DNA from: Lachnospiraceae bacterium
GTDB taxonomy: Bacteria > Bacillota > Clostridia > Lachnospirales > Lachnospiraceae
Direction: 5' to 3'
Assembly (NCBI GenBank): GCA_021200995.1
Contig: JAJQFS010000071.1
Location: 1 to 54,736 of the forward strand
DNA: 54,736 bases
The notes below the pieces were generated by a model. The model saw nothing but the letters and a program-made list of their open reading frames with translations. It was not told the DNA's origin and made no database searches. The translations under genes and the position numbers were made by a program. Of this stretch, positions 32,551-41,620 are shown in pieces; the stretch's first letter is position 1, and every line of letters begins with the position of its first letter.

Positions 32551-34374
32551 TTACGCCACGTCCTCAAACTGGCTGTTGTACAGCTCCGCGTAGAAACCGC
32601 CCTTTGCAAGCAGCTCCTCGTGATTGCCTTGCTCCACAATATCGCCGTCCCGGACTACCAGGATGATGTCAGCGTTTTTGATGGTAGAAAGACGATGCGC
32701 GATGACAAAGCTGGTGCGGCTTTGGGTCAATTGATCCATCGCTTTCTGTGTCAGGATCTCCGTTCTTGTATCCACGCTGGATGTTGCCTCATCCAAAATC
32801 AGCATCGGGCTGTTCTGGATCATGGCGCGGGCGATGGTCATCAGCTGCTTCTGTCCGGCGGAGATCGCCGTGTTGTCGCTTAAGACCGTATCGTAGCCAT
32901 GCGGCAGCGCCTTGATAAAGTTGTGAATACCGCAGGCTTTGCAGGCGTCGGTCATCTGTTTTTCGCTCACTCCCTGCGTGTTGTACAGCAGGTTCTCCCG
33001 CACGGTTCCCTCGAACAGCCAGGTATCCTGCAGCACCATGCCGAACTGATCGTGCACATTTTCGCGCGGGATGTCCTTCGTCGGCACGCCGTCTATCAGG
33101 ATTTCCCCGCCGGTCGGCTCGAAGAAGCGCATCAGGAGGTTCACCATGGTTGTCTTGCCGGCGCCGGTGGGTCCGACGATAGCCACTTTCTGACCGGGCT
33201 TTACCTTGGCGGAGAAGTCGTGAATGATTTCTTTCTCCGGCGTGTTCGGATAAGCGAATTTCACATGGCGAAACTCTACCTCACCCTTAACAGCAGCGAT
33301 ACGCTGTGTCTTAGCGGACTCGTCCTCCAGTTCTTCCTCTCCCAGAAACTCAAATACACGCTCCGCGGCCGCCGCGCAGGACTGAAGCTGAGTCATGGCC
33401 TGCGAAATCTGGCGCAAAGGCTGCTCGAACAGTCTGGTATAAATCAGAAACGCGGTAATCACACCGAAGGTGATCCGTCCATTGATAATCTGGGAAGCGC
33501 CTACCACGCAGACCGCCACATAACCCAGATTGCCGACGAAAGTCATCAGCGGCTGCATCAGGCCGGACAAAAACTGCGACTTAAAGTTTGCGTCCTTCAC
33601 CGCTTCATTGAGCTTTTCAAATTCCCCTCGGACCTCATCCTCCGCGTTTGTAATCCGGATGATATCATGGCCATTGTACATTTCCTCAATATAGCCGTTT
33701 AAGTTGCCCAGATTTCTCTGTCTCGCCGTGAAATACTTCTGCGAATGGGACATGATCACCACCATGAACACGAGGCCCAGGATGGTTGTCACCACTGTCG
33801 TCGTAGCCAGCACCCAGTCCGTATAGTACATCATAATCAGACAGCCGATAAACTGTGCCACCGCTGTCACCAGGCTGGCCAGGCTGTTGCTCATGGCCTG
33901 GGAAACTGTGTCCACATCGTTGGTCATTCTGGAGAGTACATCACCCGCCGCGCTGCCGTTGAAATATTTTAACGGCAGACGGTTGATCTTGGTGCTGATG
34001 TCTCCGCGCATCCGCTTGGCAACACCCTGCGTCACCGTCTGCATGATAAAAGACTGTAAAAAGCTGCAGACGCCGCTGGTAACATAAATCCCCAGCAGTA
34101 AAATGGTAACGCTTAAAATCCCGTCCATATCGATGGTGCTGGTCAGTCCATCATAAATATAATCAGTCAGGTTGCTGATCTGATCCGGTCCGATGATCGT
34201 ACAGACCGCTCCCGCGGCCGCGAAAATGAGTGCAAGCACAATCCAGCCAACCTGATTTTTACAATAAGCCAAGAGATTGCGCAGTGCGGCGCCCATATCC
34301 TTCGCCTTGTCGCCGCCGCGGCCGCCTCCGGGGCCGCCTCTCATAGGTCCTCTTCCTCCCATAGGTCCTGGCAT
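32551..34374 (-). CDS. ABC exporter half-transporter (membrane + ATPase)
   Basis: 607 residues. A Gly/Pro/Arg-rich N-terminal tail (MPGPMGGRGPMRGG) precedes six membrane helices (about 40-320) and a nucleotide-binding domain: Walker A GPTGAGKTT, Q-loop VLQDTWLFEGTV, Walker B LILDEATSSVD. The signature position reads ISAGQKQL, in which Ala replaces the second residue of the canonical LSGGQ. Forms a heterodimer with the next gene, as in LmrCD/BmrCD-type multidrug exporters. Operon TetR - exporter - exporter, 16-base gap, AAGGAGGT upstream. Confidence 0.87.
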   Translation of the reverse strand: MPGPMGGRGPMRGGPGGGRGGDKAKDMGAALRNLLAYCKNQVGWIVLALIFAAAGAVCTIIGPDQISNLTDYIYDGLTSTIDMDGILSVTILLLGIYVTSGVCSFLQSFIMQTVTQGVAKRMRGDISTKINRLPLKYFNGSAAGDVLSRMTNDVDTVSQAMSNSLASLVTAVAQFIGCLIMMYYTDWVLATTTVVTTILGLVFMVVIMSHSQKYFTARQRNLGNLNGYIEEMYNGHDIIRITNAEDEVRGEFEKLNEAVKDANFKSQFLSGLMQPLMTFVGNLGYVAVCVVGASQIINGRITFGVITAFLIYTRLFEQPLRQISQAMTQLQSCAAAAERVFEFLGEEELEDESAKTQRIAAVKGEVEFRHVKFAYPNTPEKEIIHDFSAKVKPGQKVAIVGPTGAGKTTMVNLLMRFFEPTGGEILIDGVPTKDIPRENVHDQFGMVLQDTWLFEGTVRENLLYNTQGVSEKQMTDACKACGIHNFIKALPHGYDTVLSDNTAISAGQKQLMTIARAMIQNSPMLILDEATSSVDTRTEILTQKAMDQLTQSRTSFVIAHRLSTIKNADIILVVRDGDIVEQGNHEELLAKGGFYAELYNSQFEDVA

Positions 34375-34390
34375 ATTTCAAACACCTCCT

Positions 34391-36184
34391 TTATGCGTTC
34401 GCCGCCAGCTCTTCAGAAGAGAGCTGCGACAGGGCTATTTCCTGATAAACCTGACAATTCTTCATCAGTTCATCATGCGTGCCCATACCCACGATGGTGC
34501 CGTCATCCAGCACTACAATTTTATCCGCGTTGCGGATGGTACCGATACGCTGCGCCACAATCAGACAGGTCATGTTTTTGCGTTCCTTAGCCAGTCTCTG
34601 GCGAAGAATGCGGTCTGTTTTATAATCCAGGGCAGAGAACGTATCATCCAAAATCAGAATCTCCGGCTTTCTGGCAAGGGCACGGGCAATGGAAAGGCGC
34701 TGTTTCTGACCGCCGGATACATTGGTGCCGCCCTGAGCGATTCTCGCATCCAGGCCGCCGTCCATCTCTGAGACAAAGTCCGTCGCCTGGGCGATATCCA
34801 GCGCCTCTTTCACATCCTGCTCGGTTACTTCATGGCCGCAGTCTCCGAACGCTATATTTTCTCTCACCGAATCGGAGAACAGCTGCGCCTTCTGCGGCAC
34901 GAAACCGACCTTATCATAAAGGGTATTGAACGTATACTCCCTGATGTTTTTCCCATCCAGATAAACCTCGCCGCTGGTCGTGTCATACAATCTCGCGGCC
35001 AGCTCGGCCAGCGTGGATTTGCCGGAACCGGTAGCGCCGATAAAGGCTACCGTCTCGCCCTTCTTCGCGGAGAAGGAAATGTGTTTCAGGCAATCCTCGG
35101 AAGCGTCCGGATAACGGAACGACACATCCTTAAATTCAATGGCGCCGCTTTGTGTTCCGGTCTTCTCAGTTCCTTCTGTCACCGCGATATCAGAATCGAT
35201 GACTTCGCTGATACGGTTTGCGGATACCTGCGCTCTGGGCAGCATCATGAAAATCATCAGCAGCATCACAAAGGACATGATGACATACAAAGCATAAGAG
35301 CTGAACGAAACCACATCTCCCAGCATGACAGATCTCTCACTGATGGCTGCGGCCATGGCTACCGTATCCGTCATGGGGATCTCAATGTTGTTAATCAGGA
35401 CGGCGCCCACATAATAGATGCCCAGTGTGACCGCGCTCTGCACAAACATCATGATCGGGGACAGGATGGCCATCCCTCTGCCGGTAAATAACTGTGTTCT
35501 CTTTAAGTTGTCATTTGCCGTCTCGAATTTGTCTTCCTGGTACTTTTCCGCATTGAACGCGCGCACCACACGGATCCCGTTTAAATTTTCCTCCGTGATC
35601 CGGTTTACATCGTCAATCTGTCTCTGGACAATTCTGAATTTCGGAATCATAACCGCCAGCAGAATAATCAGGGATGTCACCACGATCACCACCGCGGCCG
35701 CTACCACCGCGGACAGCTGCCAGCTCTTGCCTACGATCTTGACGATCGCCCAGACCGCCATGATCGGCGCACGCAGCATCATCTGCAGTCCCATGGAAAT
35801 AATCATCTGGATCTGGGTAATATCGTTCGTGGTACGGGTAATCAGACTGGCAGTAGAAAACTTTTTGATTTCCCCGCTGCCAAAAGCCGCCACCTTATTG
35901 AAAACCAGGCTGCGGACATCAAAACTGAAATCCGACGCGATCCTCGCGGTAAAGAAGCCTACGATTACCGTCAGACCCGCGCTGCAAAGCGCGCAGCCCA
36001 GCATCTTAAGGCCCGCGGACCAATATTCCGACATTTCTGTCACTTCGCTGCTGATCAGCACTGTGATCGCAGCTGTATAGTCAGGCAATTTCAGATCAAA
36101 ATACACCTGACCGCAGACGAGGCACAAGCACAACAGCGCCAGCCATCTGTCCCTCGTCTTCATGTGCCTGAAAATATGCAGCAT
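34391..36184 (-). CDS. ABC exporter half-transporter (partner)
   Basis: 597 residues: six membrane helices in residues 15-320, then the ATPase domain with Walker A GATGSGKST, signature VSGGQKQRLSIARAL and Walker B ILILDDTFSALD, where Asp replaces the catalytic Glu. Such a degenerate site is typical of one half of heterodimeric exporters; the partner gene has the consensus DEATSS. GGAAGGAG precedes the ATG. The substrate is unknown, but regulation by the adjacent TetR protein suggests a toxic compound or drug. Confidence 0.87.
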   Translation of the reverse strand: MLHIFRHMKTRDRWLALLCLCLVCGQVYFDLKLPDYTAAITVLISSEVTEMSEYWSAGLKMLGCALCSAGLTVIVGFFTARIASDFSFDVRSLVFNKVAAFGSGEIKKFSTASLITRTTNDITQIQMIISMGLQMMLRAPIMAVWAIVKIVGKSWQLSAVVAAAVVIVVTSLIILLAVMIPKFRIVQRQIDDVNRITEENLNGIRVVRAFNAEKYQEDKFETANDNLKRTQLFTGRGMAILSPIMMFVQSAVTLGIYYVGAVLINNIEIPMTDTVAMAAAISERSVMLGDVVSFSSYALYVIMSFVMLLMIFMMLPRAQVSANRISEVIDSDIAVTEGTEKTGTQSGAIEFKDVSFRYPDASEDCLKHISFSAKKGETVAFIGATGSGKSTLAELAARLYDTTSGEVYLDGKNIREYTFNTLYDKVGFVPQKAQLFSDSVRENIAFGDCGHEVTEQDVKEALDIAQATDFVSEMDGGLDARIAQGGTNVSGGQKQRLSIARALARKPEILILDDTFSALDYKTDRILRQRLAKERKNMTCLIVAQRIGTIRNADKIVVLDDGTIVGMGTHDELMKNCQVYQEIALSQLSSEELAANA

Positions 36185-36254
36185 ATAAAATCTCCTTCCA
36201 TTCTTTTCCTGTCCCGTTTACGGGGCAAAACTGCTTTGCGAAAGCCGACCAATA

Positions 36255-36917
36255 TTAAACAGCCAATACTTCCTCCACACTCTCCGTCAGCCTGTCACAG
36301 AAAGAATAGGTCTCTTCCATAAATATGACATTCTGATACGCATCACTTAACATCTGATGCAGCAACATCCGGTAATACTCCCGGATCGTCTCCCGCAGAG
36401 TCAGGTTGTGTTTTTTCAGATACTCCTCGTCAATCACCACAGGCAGCATTTTGTGGAACTGCTCTCCAACCAGGGGCAAAGACAGTTTCCTGCAGAAGCC
36501 TTTCTCCGCGGCCTTTTCATGGAATGCCTGAAACCGGCTGATCAGGTTGTCAATTGCCTGCTGATGTTCTGTGTACAGATCGGGAAAATGGTTTTTTAAA
36601 TCCGACATATACCGGCTGCCGGAAAACACCGCAAGCGCAATTCCGTTGCAGTAAAGCTGTGACAGACCTTTCAGCGCATCGTCAATCCCGCCTTCCATCG
36701 ACAGAGAAACACCCGTCAAACGCTCCATCGCAAACTGTTCCGCCTCCCGCGCAATATCCTCTTTGCTCTTAAAATATTTGTACAGGGTCGGTTTCCCGAC
36801 ATGCAGACGTGCCGCGATCTCATCCATGGAAATTCCATCAAAGCCATATTTCAGATACAGCAGCATGATTTTGCGTTTTAAGGCATCCTTTTTCTCTTCT
36901 GTCAGTGGCGAAGGCAT
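36255..36917 (-). CDS. TetR-family transcriptional regulator
   Basis: 220 residues from ATG 36917, chosen because AAAGGAGGAGC lies ideally upstream; an in-frame GTG at 36956 is less likely. The N-terminal HTH reads MLLYLKYGFDGISMDEIAAR, LHVGKPTLYKYFKSKEDI. The C-terminal ligand domain is unlike any specific named regulator. It heads the exporter operon and its promoter carries an inverted repeat, so it most likely represses itself and the exporter until a ligand binds. Confidence 0.87.
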   Translation of the reverse strand: MPSPLTEEKKDALKRKIMLLYLKYGFDGISMDEIAARLHVGKPTLYKYFKSKEDIAREAEQFAMERLTGVSLSMEGGIDDALKGLSQLYCNGIALAVFSGSRYMSDLKNHFPDLYTEHQQAIDNLISRFQAFHEKAAEKGFCRKLSLPLVGEQFHKMLPVVIDEEYLKKHNLTLRETIREYYRMLLHQMLSDAYQNVIFMEETYSFCDRLTESVEEVLAV

Positions 36918-37037
36918 CGCAAAGCTCCTCCTTTTTTTAACAGCTTCTTCCACCACAGAGGAACTGTCCGGAAATTTGCGCGCATAAAAAGGTATCCGGA
37001 CAGGTTGAAACTATTTTTGCCCTTTGTGGTTAAAACG

Positions 37038-37066
37038 ATAATAGTCACTTTTAGTTTTAATGTCAA
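37038..37066 (-). promoter_or_regulatory. promoter/operator of the tetR-exporter operon
   Basis: Minus strand: TTGACA (37066-37061), 17-base spacer, TATTAT (37043-37038). TTAAAAC and GTTTTAA arms (about 37030-37060) frame the -10 and spacer, a plausible TetR operator. Confidence 0.55.
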
Positions 37067-37140
37067 TAGGTTGGAAATGAAATTAAGAAAGGTTTTAGAA
37101 AATTTAGAAATACTGGTTCTTTGCAGGTTTTGGTTTTCGC

Positions 37141-37169
37141 TTGACAGACTATCATATTTTTTTTACAAT
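37141..37169 (+). promoter_or_regulatory. promoter of the 155-residue membrane protein gene
   Basis: TTGACA (37141-37146), 17-base spacer, TACAAT (37164-37169), 88 bases before the ATG. The 340-base gap between tetR and this gene holds these two divergent promoters only. Confidence 0.6.
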
Positions 37170-37257
37170 AATACGCGAACAAACCGCAAAGCAACAAAAA
37201 CCACATGCTCCCGCTATACAACTCGTATTGCAGACGGGATACTGGGAGGAAAGTCAA

Positions 37258-37725
37258 ATGCCCAAAGTACAACGCATCGATACAAAAAATATGTCCGCAG
37301 CCCAAAAAACACTCCTGCAGTTTTTGATGCTCATTGCATTTATATTGTTAGTGTCGGCAGTGACTCGTTATATCGACTACGGCGGCGTCGGCGGAAACAT
37401 CACTTTCAGTGAGGCAGGCGTTCAGCTCGAAATTCCTGACGGAACGGTATATGACTTTGCCTATTCGGATATTCTGGACATTTCCCTGGAGACCATGCCC
37501 GATGATTTGGGAACCTGTATCAACGGAGACCAGGCACGCGCGCTTTACTGCGGCATCTGGGAAAATGAGACCTGGGGAACCTGCATCCTCTATCTTGACC
37601 CAACGCTTTCGAGCGTAATTGTCATGGAAATACCGGATCAGACGATCGTGATCAATTATGAAAGTGATGATACGACAGAAGGCCTGTATCAGGCGATTTT
37701 AGATGCAAAAGAAGCGGAGAACTGA
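37258..37725 (+). CDS. single-pass membrane protein of unknown function
   Basis: 155 residues from ATG 37258 (GGGAGG upstream). A polar N-terminus of about 18 residues, one membrane helix (LLQFLMLIAFILLVSAVTRY), then an outside domain rich in beta structure with YDFAYSDILDISLETMPDDL and YLDPTLSSVIVMEIPD. The layout resembles PH-like (bPH) membrane proteins, but the family is not certain. The stop codon lies within the terminator hairpin. Confidence 0.7.
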   Translation: MPKVQRIDTKNMSAAQKTLLQFLMLIAFILLVSAVTRYIDYGGVGGNITFSEAGVQLEIPDGTVYDFAYSDILDISLETMPDDLGTCINGDQARALYCGIWENETWGTCILYLDPTLSSVIVMEIPDQTIVINYESDDTTEGLYQAILDAKEAEN

Positions 37726-37744
37726 ATACCCCGCTTCTTTTTTA
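37708..37744 (+). terminator. terminator overlapping the gene end
   Basis: AAAGAAGCGG (5' arm ending at 37717) pairs with CCGCTTCTTT (to 37740), followed by a T-tract. Because of the A-run it can also stop the convergent minus-strand operon. Confidence 0.75.
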
Positions 37745-37763
37745 CTTTTTCTTCACTTTTCTC

Positions 37764-38372
37764 TCAGTCCGCTTGCAAGTCCTTTGACATGGTGTCCAGA
37801 TCCAGGCCATAGGATTCCATGAACAGCTCCATGAACAGCCCGACCTCCTCCAAATTCATATCCTCCAGCGCCCTGCAGGTGGACTCTTTGGCGGAGGCGA
37901 AGTCCCTGTTTCCGGTCTGCTCCTCCTCCACACATTTGATATAAGCCGAGATTTTATCCGCGGCCTTGAGCAGCTTTAGAAGGTATTCGTCCTCCGGCGC
38001 CGTCTCCTGATATATGATATCCCTGTAGCTGTCCCACATTTCTGCCGGAAGAAGCTTCAGCAGCGTGCTCTGTGCCTCTTTTTCCAGATCTTTATAATTA
38101 TCACGGATGCGGTCGTCGTGATATTTCACCGGAGTCGGCAGATCTCCCGTGATAATCTCCGCCGCGTCATGGTACATACCCAGAAGCGCGATCCTGTCCT
38201 CATTCAGGCTCTTTCCCAGATAACGGTTTCCGATCACAGCCAGCGCATGAGCGATCATCGCCACCTCCAGGCTGTGCTCCGCCAGGTTTTCTTCCCGTGT
38301 GTTGCGCATCAGGCTCCAACGGTTGATCAATTTCAAGCGTGCCATCATACCGAAAAAGTGATATTTTTCCAT
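37764..38372 (-). CDS. YfbR-like HD-domain 5'-nucleotidase
   Basis: 202 residues from ATG 38372 (AAGGA upstream). HD-fold metal ligands are visible: His in ENLAEHSLEV, His-Asp in MYHDAAEIITGDLPTPVKY, and Asp in LKAADKISAYIKC. These, plus the start FFGMMARLKLINRWSLMRNT, match E. coli YfbR, which removes phosphate from deoxynucleoside monophosphates. It is the last gene of a three-gene unit following the 838-residue protein (19-base gap). Confidence 0.85.
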   Translation of the reverse strand: MEKYHFFGMMARLKLINRWSLMRNTREENLAEHSLEVAMIAHALAVIGNRYLGKSLNEDRIALLGMYHDAAEIITGDLPTPVKYHDDRIRDNYKDLEKEAQSTLLKLLPAEMWDSYRDIIYQETAPEDEYLLKLLKAADKISAYIKCVEEEQTGNRDFASAKESTCRALEDMNLEEVGLFMELFMESYGLDLDTMSKDLQAD

Positions 38373-38391
38373 TCTGTGAATTCCTTCCCCC

Positions 38392-40908
38392 TCAGTTCGC
38401 ACTTGTCTGGTAGAACGTATAAACATATGCCGTCTCCTCCGACAGCATCTCAGACGCGTCGCTGCGCGACATATAGCCCAGAAAATCGCTGTCGGGCCGC
38501 ATGACGACCACGTTGTACGCATTGAAGCCGGTCAGCAGCATGGCCTCCCCGCTCTCCAAAATAATCAGAACCGGAATGTCCTGATCGACATAGTACAGAA
38601 GACTTGTCAGACTGCAGCCGGTGACTTCAATCAGTATATAATCGCTGTACTGATTGCCCAGAATCTCGCTGCAGCTGCAGCCCGTATTCCAGAGCTCCAG
38701 CGCATCCGTATAGATTCCCAACTGCTCCAGCATAAGCTCCAGGCATACCGCCACGCTGTCCTTTTCCGCAGTAGAGGCGACAGCCTCAATCGCGATAATC
38801 TGATTGCTGTCTGAAAGCGTCTTTCGCCGCCAAATATAGCTGCCCGTCTCATTGTCGCGGACGATGCCGTTCATACTGTCCGCCTGCTTCACGGCATAAC
38901 TGGCGTTCGTGGTATACTCTGTCACCTCCCACGGGCTGCACACCGCCACATAAGAGATATCCGACTGCGTGTCGAGGACAAGGCTTTCCACATTTTCCGA
39001 CTCCACCTCCTTGGCGTCCGCGAAGGTCATGCCGGAGACATTAATCTTATTTTTCAGGGAAATCTGGTAAATGGTCTGGTAAGTCGAAGTCACAACGGTT
39101 TTCACAGAGTTATTCGTATCCGTGCTGCTCTTGCGGCTGACAATATTGTCATCGGCAATTGCCGTATAGGTGCTGCCGTTTTTGGAATAACGCTCCAGAA
39201 CCAGCTGATTGCCGTCAATGGTAACCTCCCTGATCCGCACATTCTCCACCTGATAATCCTTCAGAATCTTCCCGGACGAATCCTCGATGCAGATGCGATA
39301 CATATAGTAAAACAGGCTGCCGTCCTGATTTACGCTTTCCTCCTCCGCATAGGCATATCCGTACACAAAATCCTCGCCGATAAAGCCGAGCGGCAGCAAT
39401 ACCTGACCATTCTCCGCGGTCAGCTCTCTTAACGCCGCGTTCTCCAAATCCAGGTAAGTAATGCCCTCTTCGCTTTGAATCGCCAGCGCGGAGCCGGTCT
39501 CGGATATATAAAGCTCCTGCTCGGAATTATAGGCATACACCACTTCCATCTCCTGCATCGTCAGATTCAGCAGACACAGACAGCCGTCCATATAAAAATA
39601 CAGATTATCCTGACCGACCAGGTAGGCCAGCGTTTCCACTTCCTGCATCACCATTTCCGCGGAATGTGTGCTTTTGATAAACGCCAGTTCTTCCCTGAGG
39701 CCTGTCGTGGCATCATAATAATATACTCCAATTCCCACACTGCCCTCATGGTCGCCCCTGTTCATGTAGCCATAGATCAGAAACGTCATGGAGCCCGCCT
39801 CGTCCACCTGCAGCACTTTGATATCGTGTTTTTCATATAAATTCCGCAGATCCGGCTCATCGCTGTCCTTGAAGCCATACACGTAGTGCATGCAGTTTTC
39901 ATTGTCATCATAATAATATAAACAGCCGTTGATGACAAACACCGCCATGGCGCCGTCCTCACTCTCCGTGATTGTAACGCCGTTGTTGGAAATGCCGAGC
40001 ATGATGGTGTTGCTGTTGTACAGGTCGCTCTCCATGGAATAAATCACATCCACAGTACGCTCATACTCAATCATATAGATATTCTCGCCTGAGGTTCTGA
40101 GCAGATATTTCTCACACACCTGATACAGATACGTGTTGTCCTCATCCTGTGCCTGTGCGTAATAAGAGAGCGTGTATCCCCCATAATATTCGTCCAGGCT
40201 GGTGATGGACGGATAAATCTCACTGACAACCTCCACGTCAAGGCTGCCCCACATCACCTGGGAAGTGGAACAGTGCAGGTCCACATACGCCAGCGTGGAA
40301 TCATCCCCAGTTCCATCCGTCTCCATAAAAGGCGAGATATAATCCGAGCCGTTCTCCTGATCAAAGGTGCTCTCGTGGAACTGCCAAACGACTGCCATCT
40401 GCTCCTCCATGGAGTTCTCGCCCGCGTATAAAAAACGGGTATAGAAATGAATATCCTGCTGATAGCGGGTACTGACAGACAACACAAGGATATACTCCTC
40501 ACCCTCTGAAATCAGGTCCTTGAGCGTGAAGCTGCAGGTAATTGTGCCGTCGCTCTCCCGTATAGTCGCCTCCCCATTCTCAATCAGTCGGGTGCTGTCA
40601 GAATTGCGGATCTCATAGGAGACAGATTCCACCTCCTCACCGAAGGAATCGATCAGGACCGTCACAGACCTGTCCGTATCCAGAGGGAAAATATATTCCG
40701 CGACCTCATTGATTTCCATGGAATCGGCATAGCCGTGAAGCAGATTATACGCTGTCCCGTCAAGTTCAATCTGCACGAGCGGCAGCGTCGCCGGATCCAT
40801 ATCCATGGAAAGTCCTTCATTATCGCGGTTGATATAATAATATGTGATTACCATGCTCACGAGGAATACAACCACAAAGGTTGTCCACATGATCAGATTC
40901 TTTTTCAT
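38392..40908 (-). CDS. membrane-anchored protein with beta-repeat region and degenerate C39-like end
   Basis: 838 residues. One N-terminal membrane helix (IMWTTFVVVFLVSMVITYYY) anchors a long outside part. Residues about 40-640 are rich in beta strands with repeated Tyr-rich, propeller-like segments (YYDDNENCMHYVYGF, YFYMDGCLCLLNLT). The final 120 residues resemble a papain-like C39 peptidase (SVAVCLELMLEQLG, then ILESGEAMLLTGFNAYNVVV). At the expected catalytic Cys and His positions Ser and Glu appear, so it is probably not a protease. Function unknown; it may bind peptide or act as a surface sensor. Operon with the 169-residue protein and the HD nucleotidase. Confidence 0.7.
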   Translation of the reverse strand: MKKNLIMWTTFVVVFLVSMVITYYYINRDNEGLSMDMDPATLPLVQIELDGTAYNLLHGYADSMEINEVAEYIFPLDTDRSVTVLIDSFGEEVESVSYEIRNSDSTRLIENGEATIRESDGTITCSFTLKDLISEGEEYILVLSVSTRYQQDIHFYTRFLYAGENSMEEQMAVVWQFHESTFDQENGSDYISPFMETDGTGDDSTLAYVDLHCSTSQVMWGSLDVEVVSEIYPSITSLDEYYGGYTLSYYAQAQDEDNTYLYQVCEKYLLRTSGENIYMIEYERTVDVIYSMESDLYNSNTIMLGISNNGVTITESEDGAMAVFVINGCLYYYDDNENCMHYVYGFKDSDEPDLRNLYEKHDIKVLQVDEAGSMTFLIYGYMNRGDHEGSVGIGVYYYDATTGLREELAFIKSTHSAEMVMQEVETLAYLVGQDNLYFYMDGCLCLLNLTMQEMEVVYAYNSEQELYISETGSALAIQSEEGITYLDLENAALRELTAENGQVLLPLGFIGEDFVYGYAYAEEESVNQDGSLFYYMYRICIEDSSGKILKDYQVENVRIREVTIDGNQLVLERYSKNGSTYTAIADDNIVSRKSSTDTNNSVKTVVTSTYQTIYQISLKNKINVSGMTFADAKEVESENVESLVLDTQSDISYVAVCSPWEVTEYTTNASYAVKQADSMNGIVRDNETGSYIWRRKTLSDSNQIIAIEAVASTAEKDSVAVCLELMLEQLGIYTDALELWNTGCSCSEILGNQYSDYILIEVTGCSLTSLLYYVDQDIPVLIILESGEAMLLTGFNAYNVVVMRPDSDFLGYMSRSDASEMLSEETAYVYTFYQTSAN

Positions 40909-40933
40909 CTTCCCTCCGGTGTGCCGGCCCGCG

Positions 40934-41443
40934 TCACAGACGCGGGTGGAAATTGTCGGTTTTCAGTATCAGTTGGCTGTCTTCTGTCCCTGGCAGGCAG
41001 GTGATATTACCATCTGCTCCTTTCAGTCGGGCAATGCCGCCTTCTGTCCGCGTCAGGCGGATATTTTCTGTTCTGGTTGAGGTACGGCTTTTTCGTTGTC
41101 TGCGATCCAGCAGCTCCTCCGGCAGAAGCACCTGCACCAGGTCGCTCACCCACTCCCATTTCTGCGGGGGAATTTTCTCTTCTTCATTCTCGGACTCAGT
41201 CTGCAGGGTCTTGACGATGCTCTCAGCCAGGCGGTACAGCTGCCACCTGTCCGGATATTCATCATAGATCATGCTGCCCTCGTAGTCCATATAATCGATG
41301 ATATCTCTGATTTTTTTTAAATATTTCTGCGCGTCTGAAGGGTACAGACCCCTTAAATAATCCATATCCCGACGCAGGACGTCCTCCTCACGCGCCGGAT
41401 ACTGGATAGGAAAGCTCATATAAAAAGGAAGATAGTTCTGCAT
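40934..41443 (-). CDS. conserved hypothetical cytosolic protein
   Basis: 169 residues, no signal or membrane segment. The N-terminal 85 residues look well conserved and helical (MDYLRGLYPSDAQKYLKKIR, MDYEGSMIYDEYPDR, LYRLAESIVK). The C-terminal half is basic and low-complexity. A similar N-terminal pattern is familiar from unannotated Lachnospiraceae proteins, but no function is known. First gene of a three-gene unit; the Shine-Dalgarno is weak. Confidence 0.7.
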   Translation of the reverse strand: MQNYLPFYMSFPIQYPAREEDVLRRDMDYLRGLYPSDAQKYLKKIRDIIDYMDYEGSMIYDEYPDRWQLYRLAESIVKTLQTESENEEEKIPPQKWEWVSDLVQVLLPEELLDRRQRKSRTSTRTENIRLTRTEGGIARLKGADGNITCLPGTEDSQLILKTDNFHPRL

Positions 41444-41489
41444 GAAAAAATCCCGTTTTCTTTTATGATATGTCTTCCCTGATAAAAGG

Positions 41490-41505
41490 TTCCCGCCGGC
41501 GGGAA
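41490..41505. promoter_or_regulatory. perfect 16-bp palindrome
   Basis: TTCCCGCCGGCGGGAA lies 47 bases upstream of the 169-residue protein gene and just beyond the atp terminator. Candidate binding site for a dimeric regulator; could also be part of a hairpin. Confidence 0.4.
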
Positions 41506-41522
41506 TTCTGCTGTCTATGTAA

Positions 41523-41555
41523 GAAAAGCCCTCCGAAATAAAATATCGGAAGGCT
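41523..41555 (-). terminator. terminator of the atp operon
   Basis: Minus strand: AGCCTTCCGA pairs with TCGGAGGGCT (one C-A mismatch) and is followed by TTTTCTT. Confidence 0.75.
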
Positions 41556-41620
41556 TGTGCCTCTCTTTGGTATCTGGCGCATTACCATTATGGTGAACAT
41601 CATTTTATCGTTCACTATAT

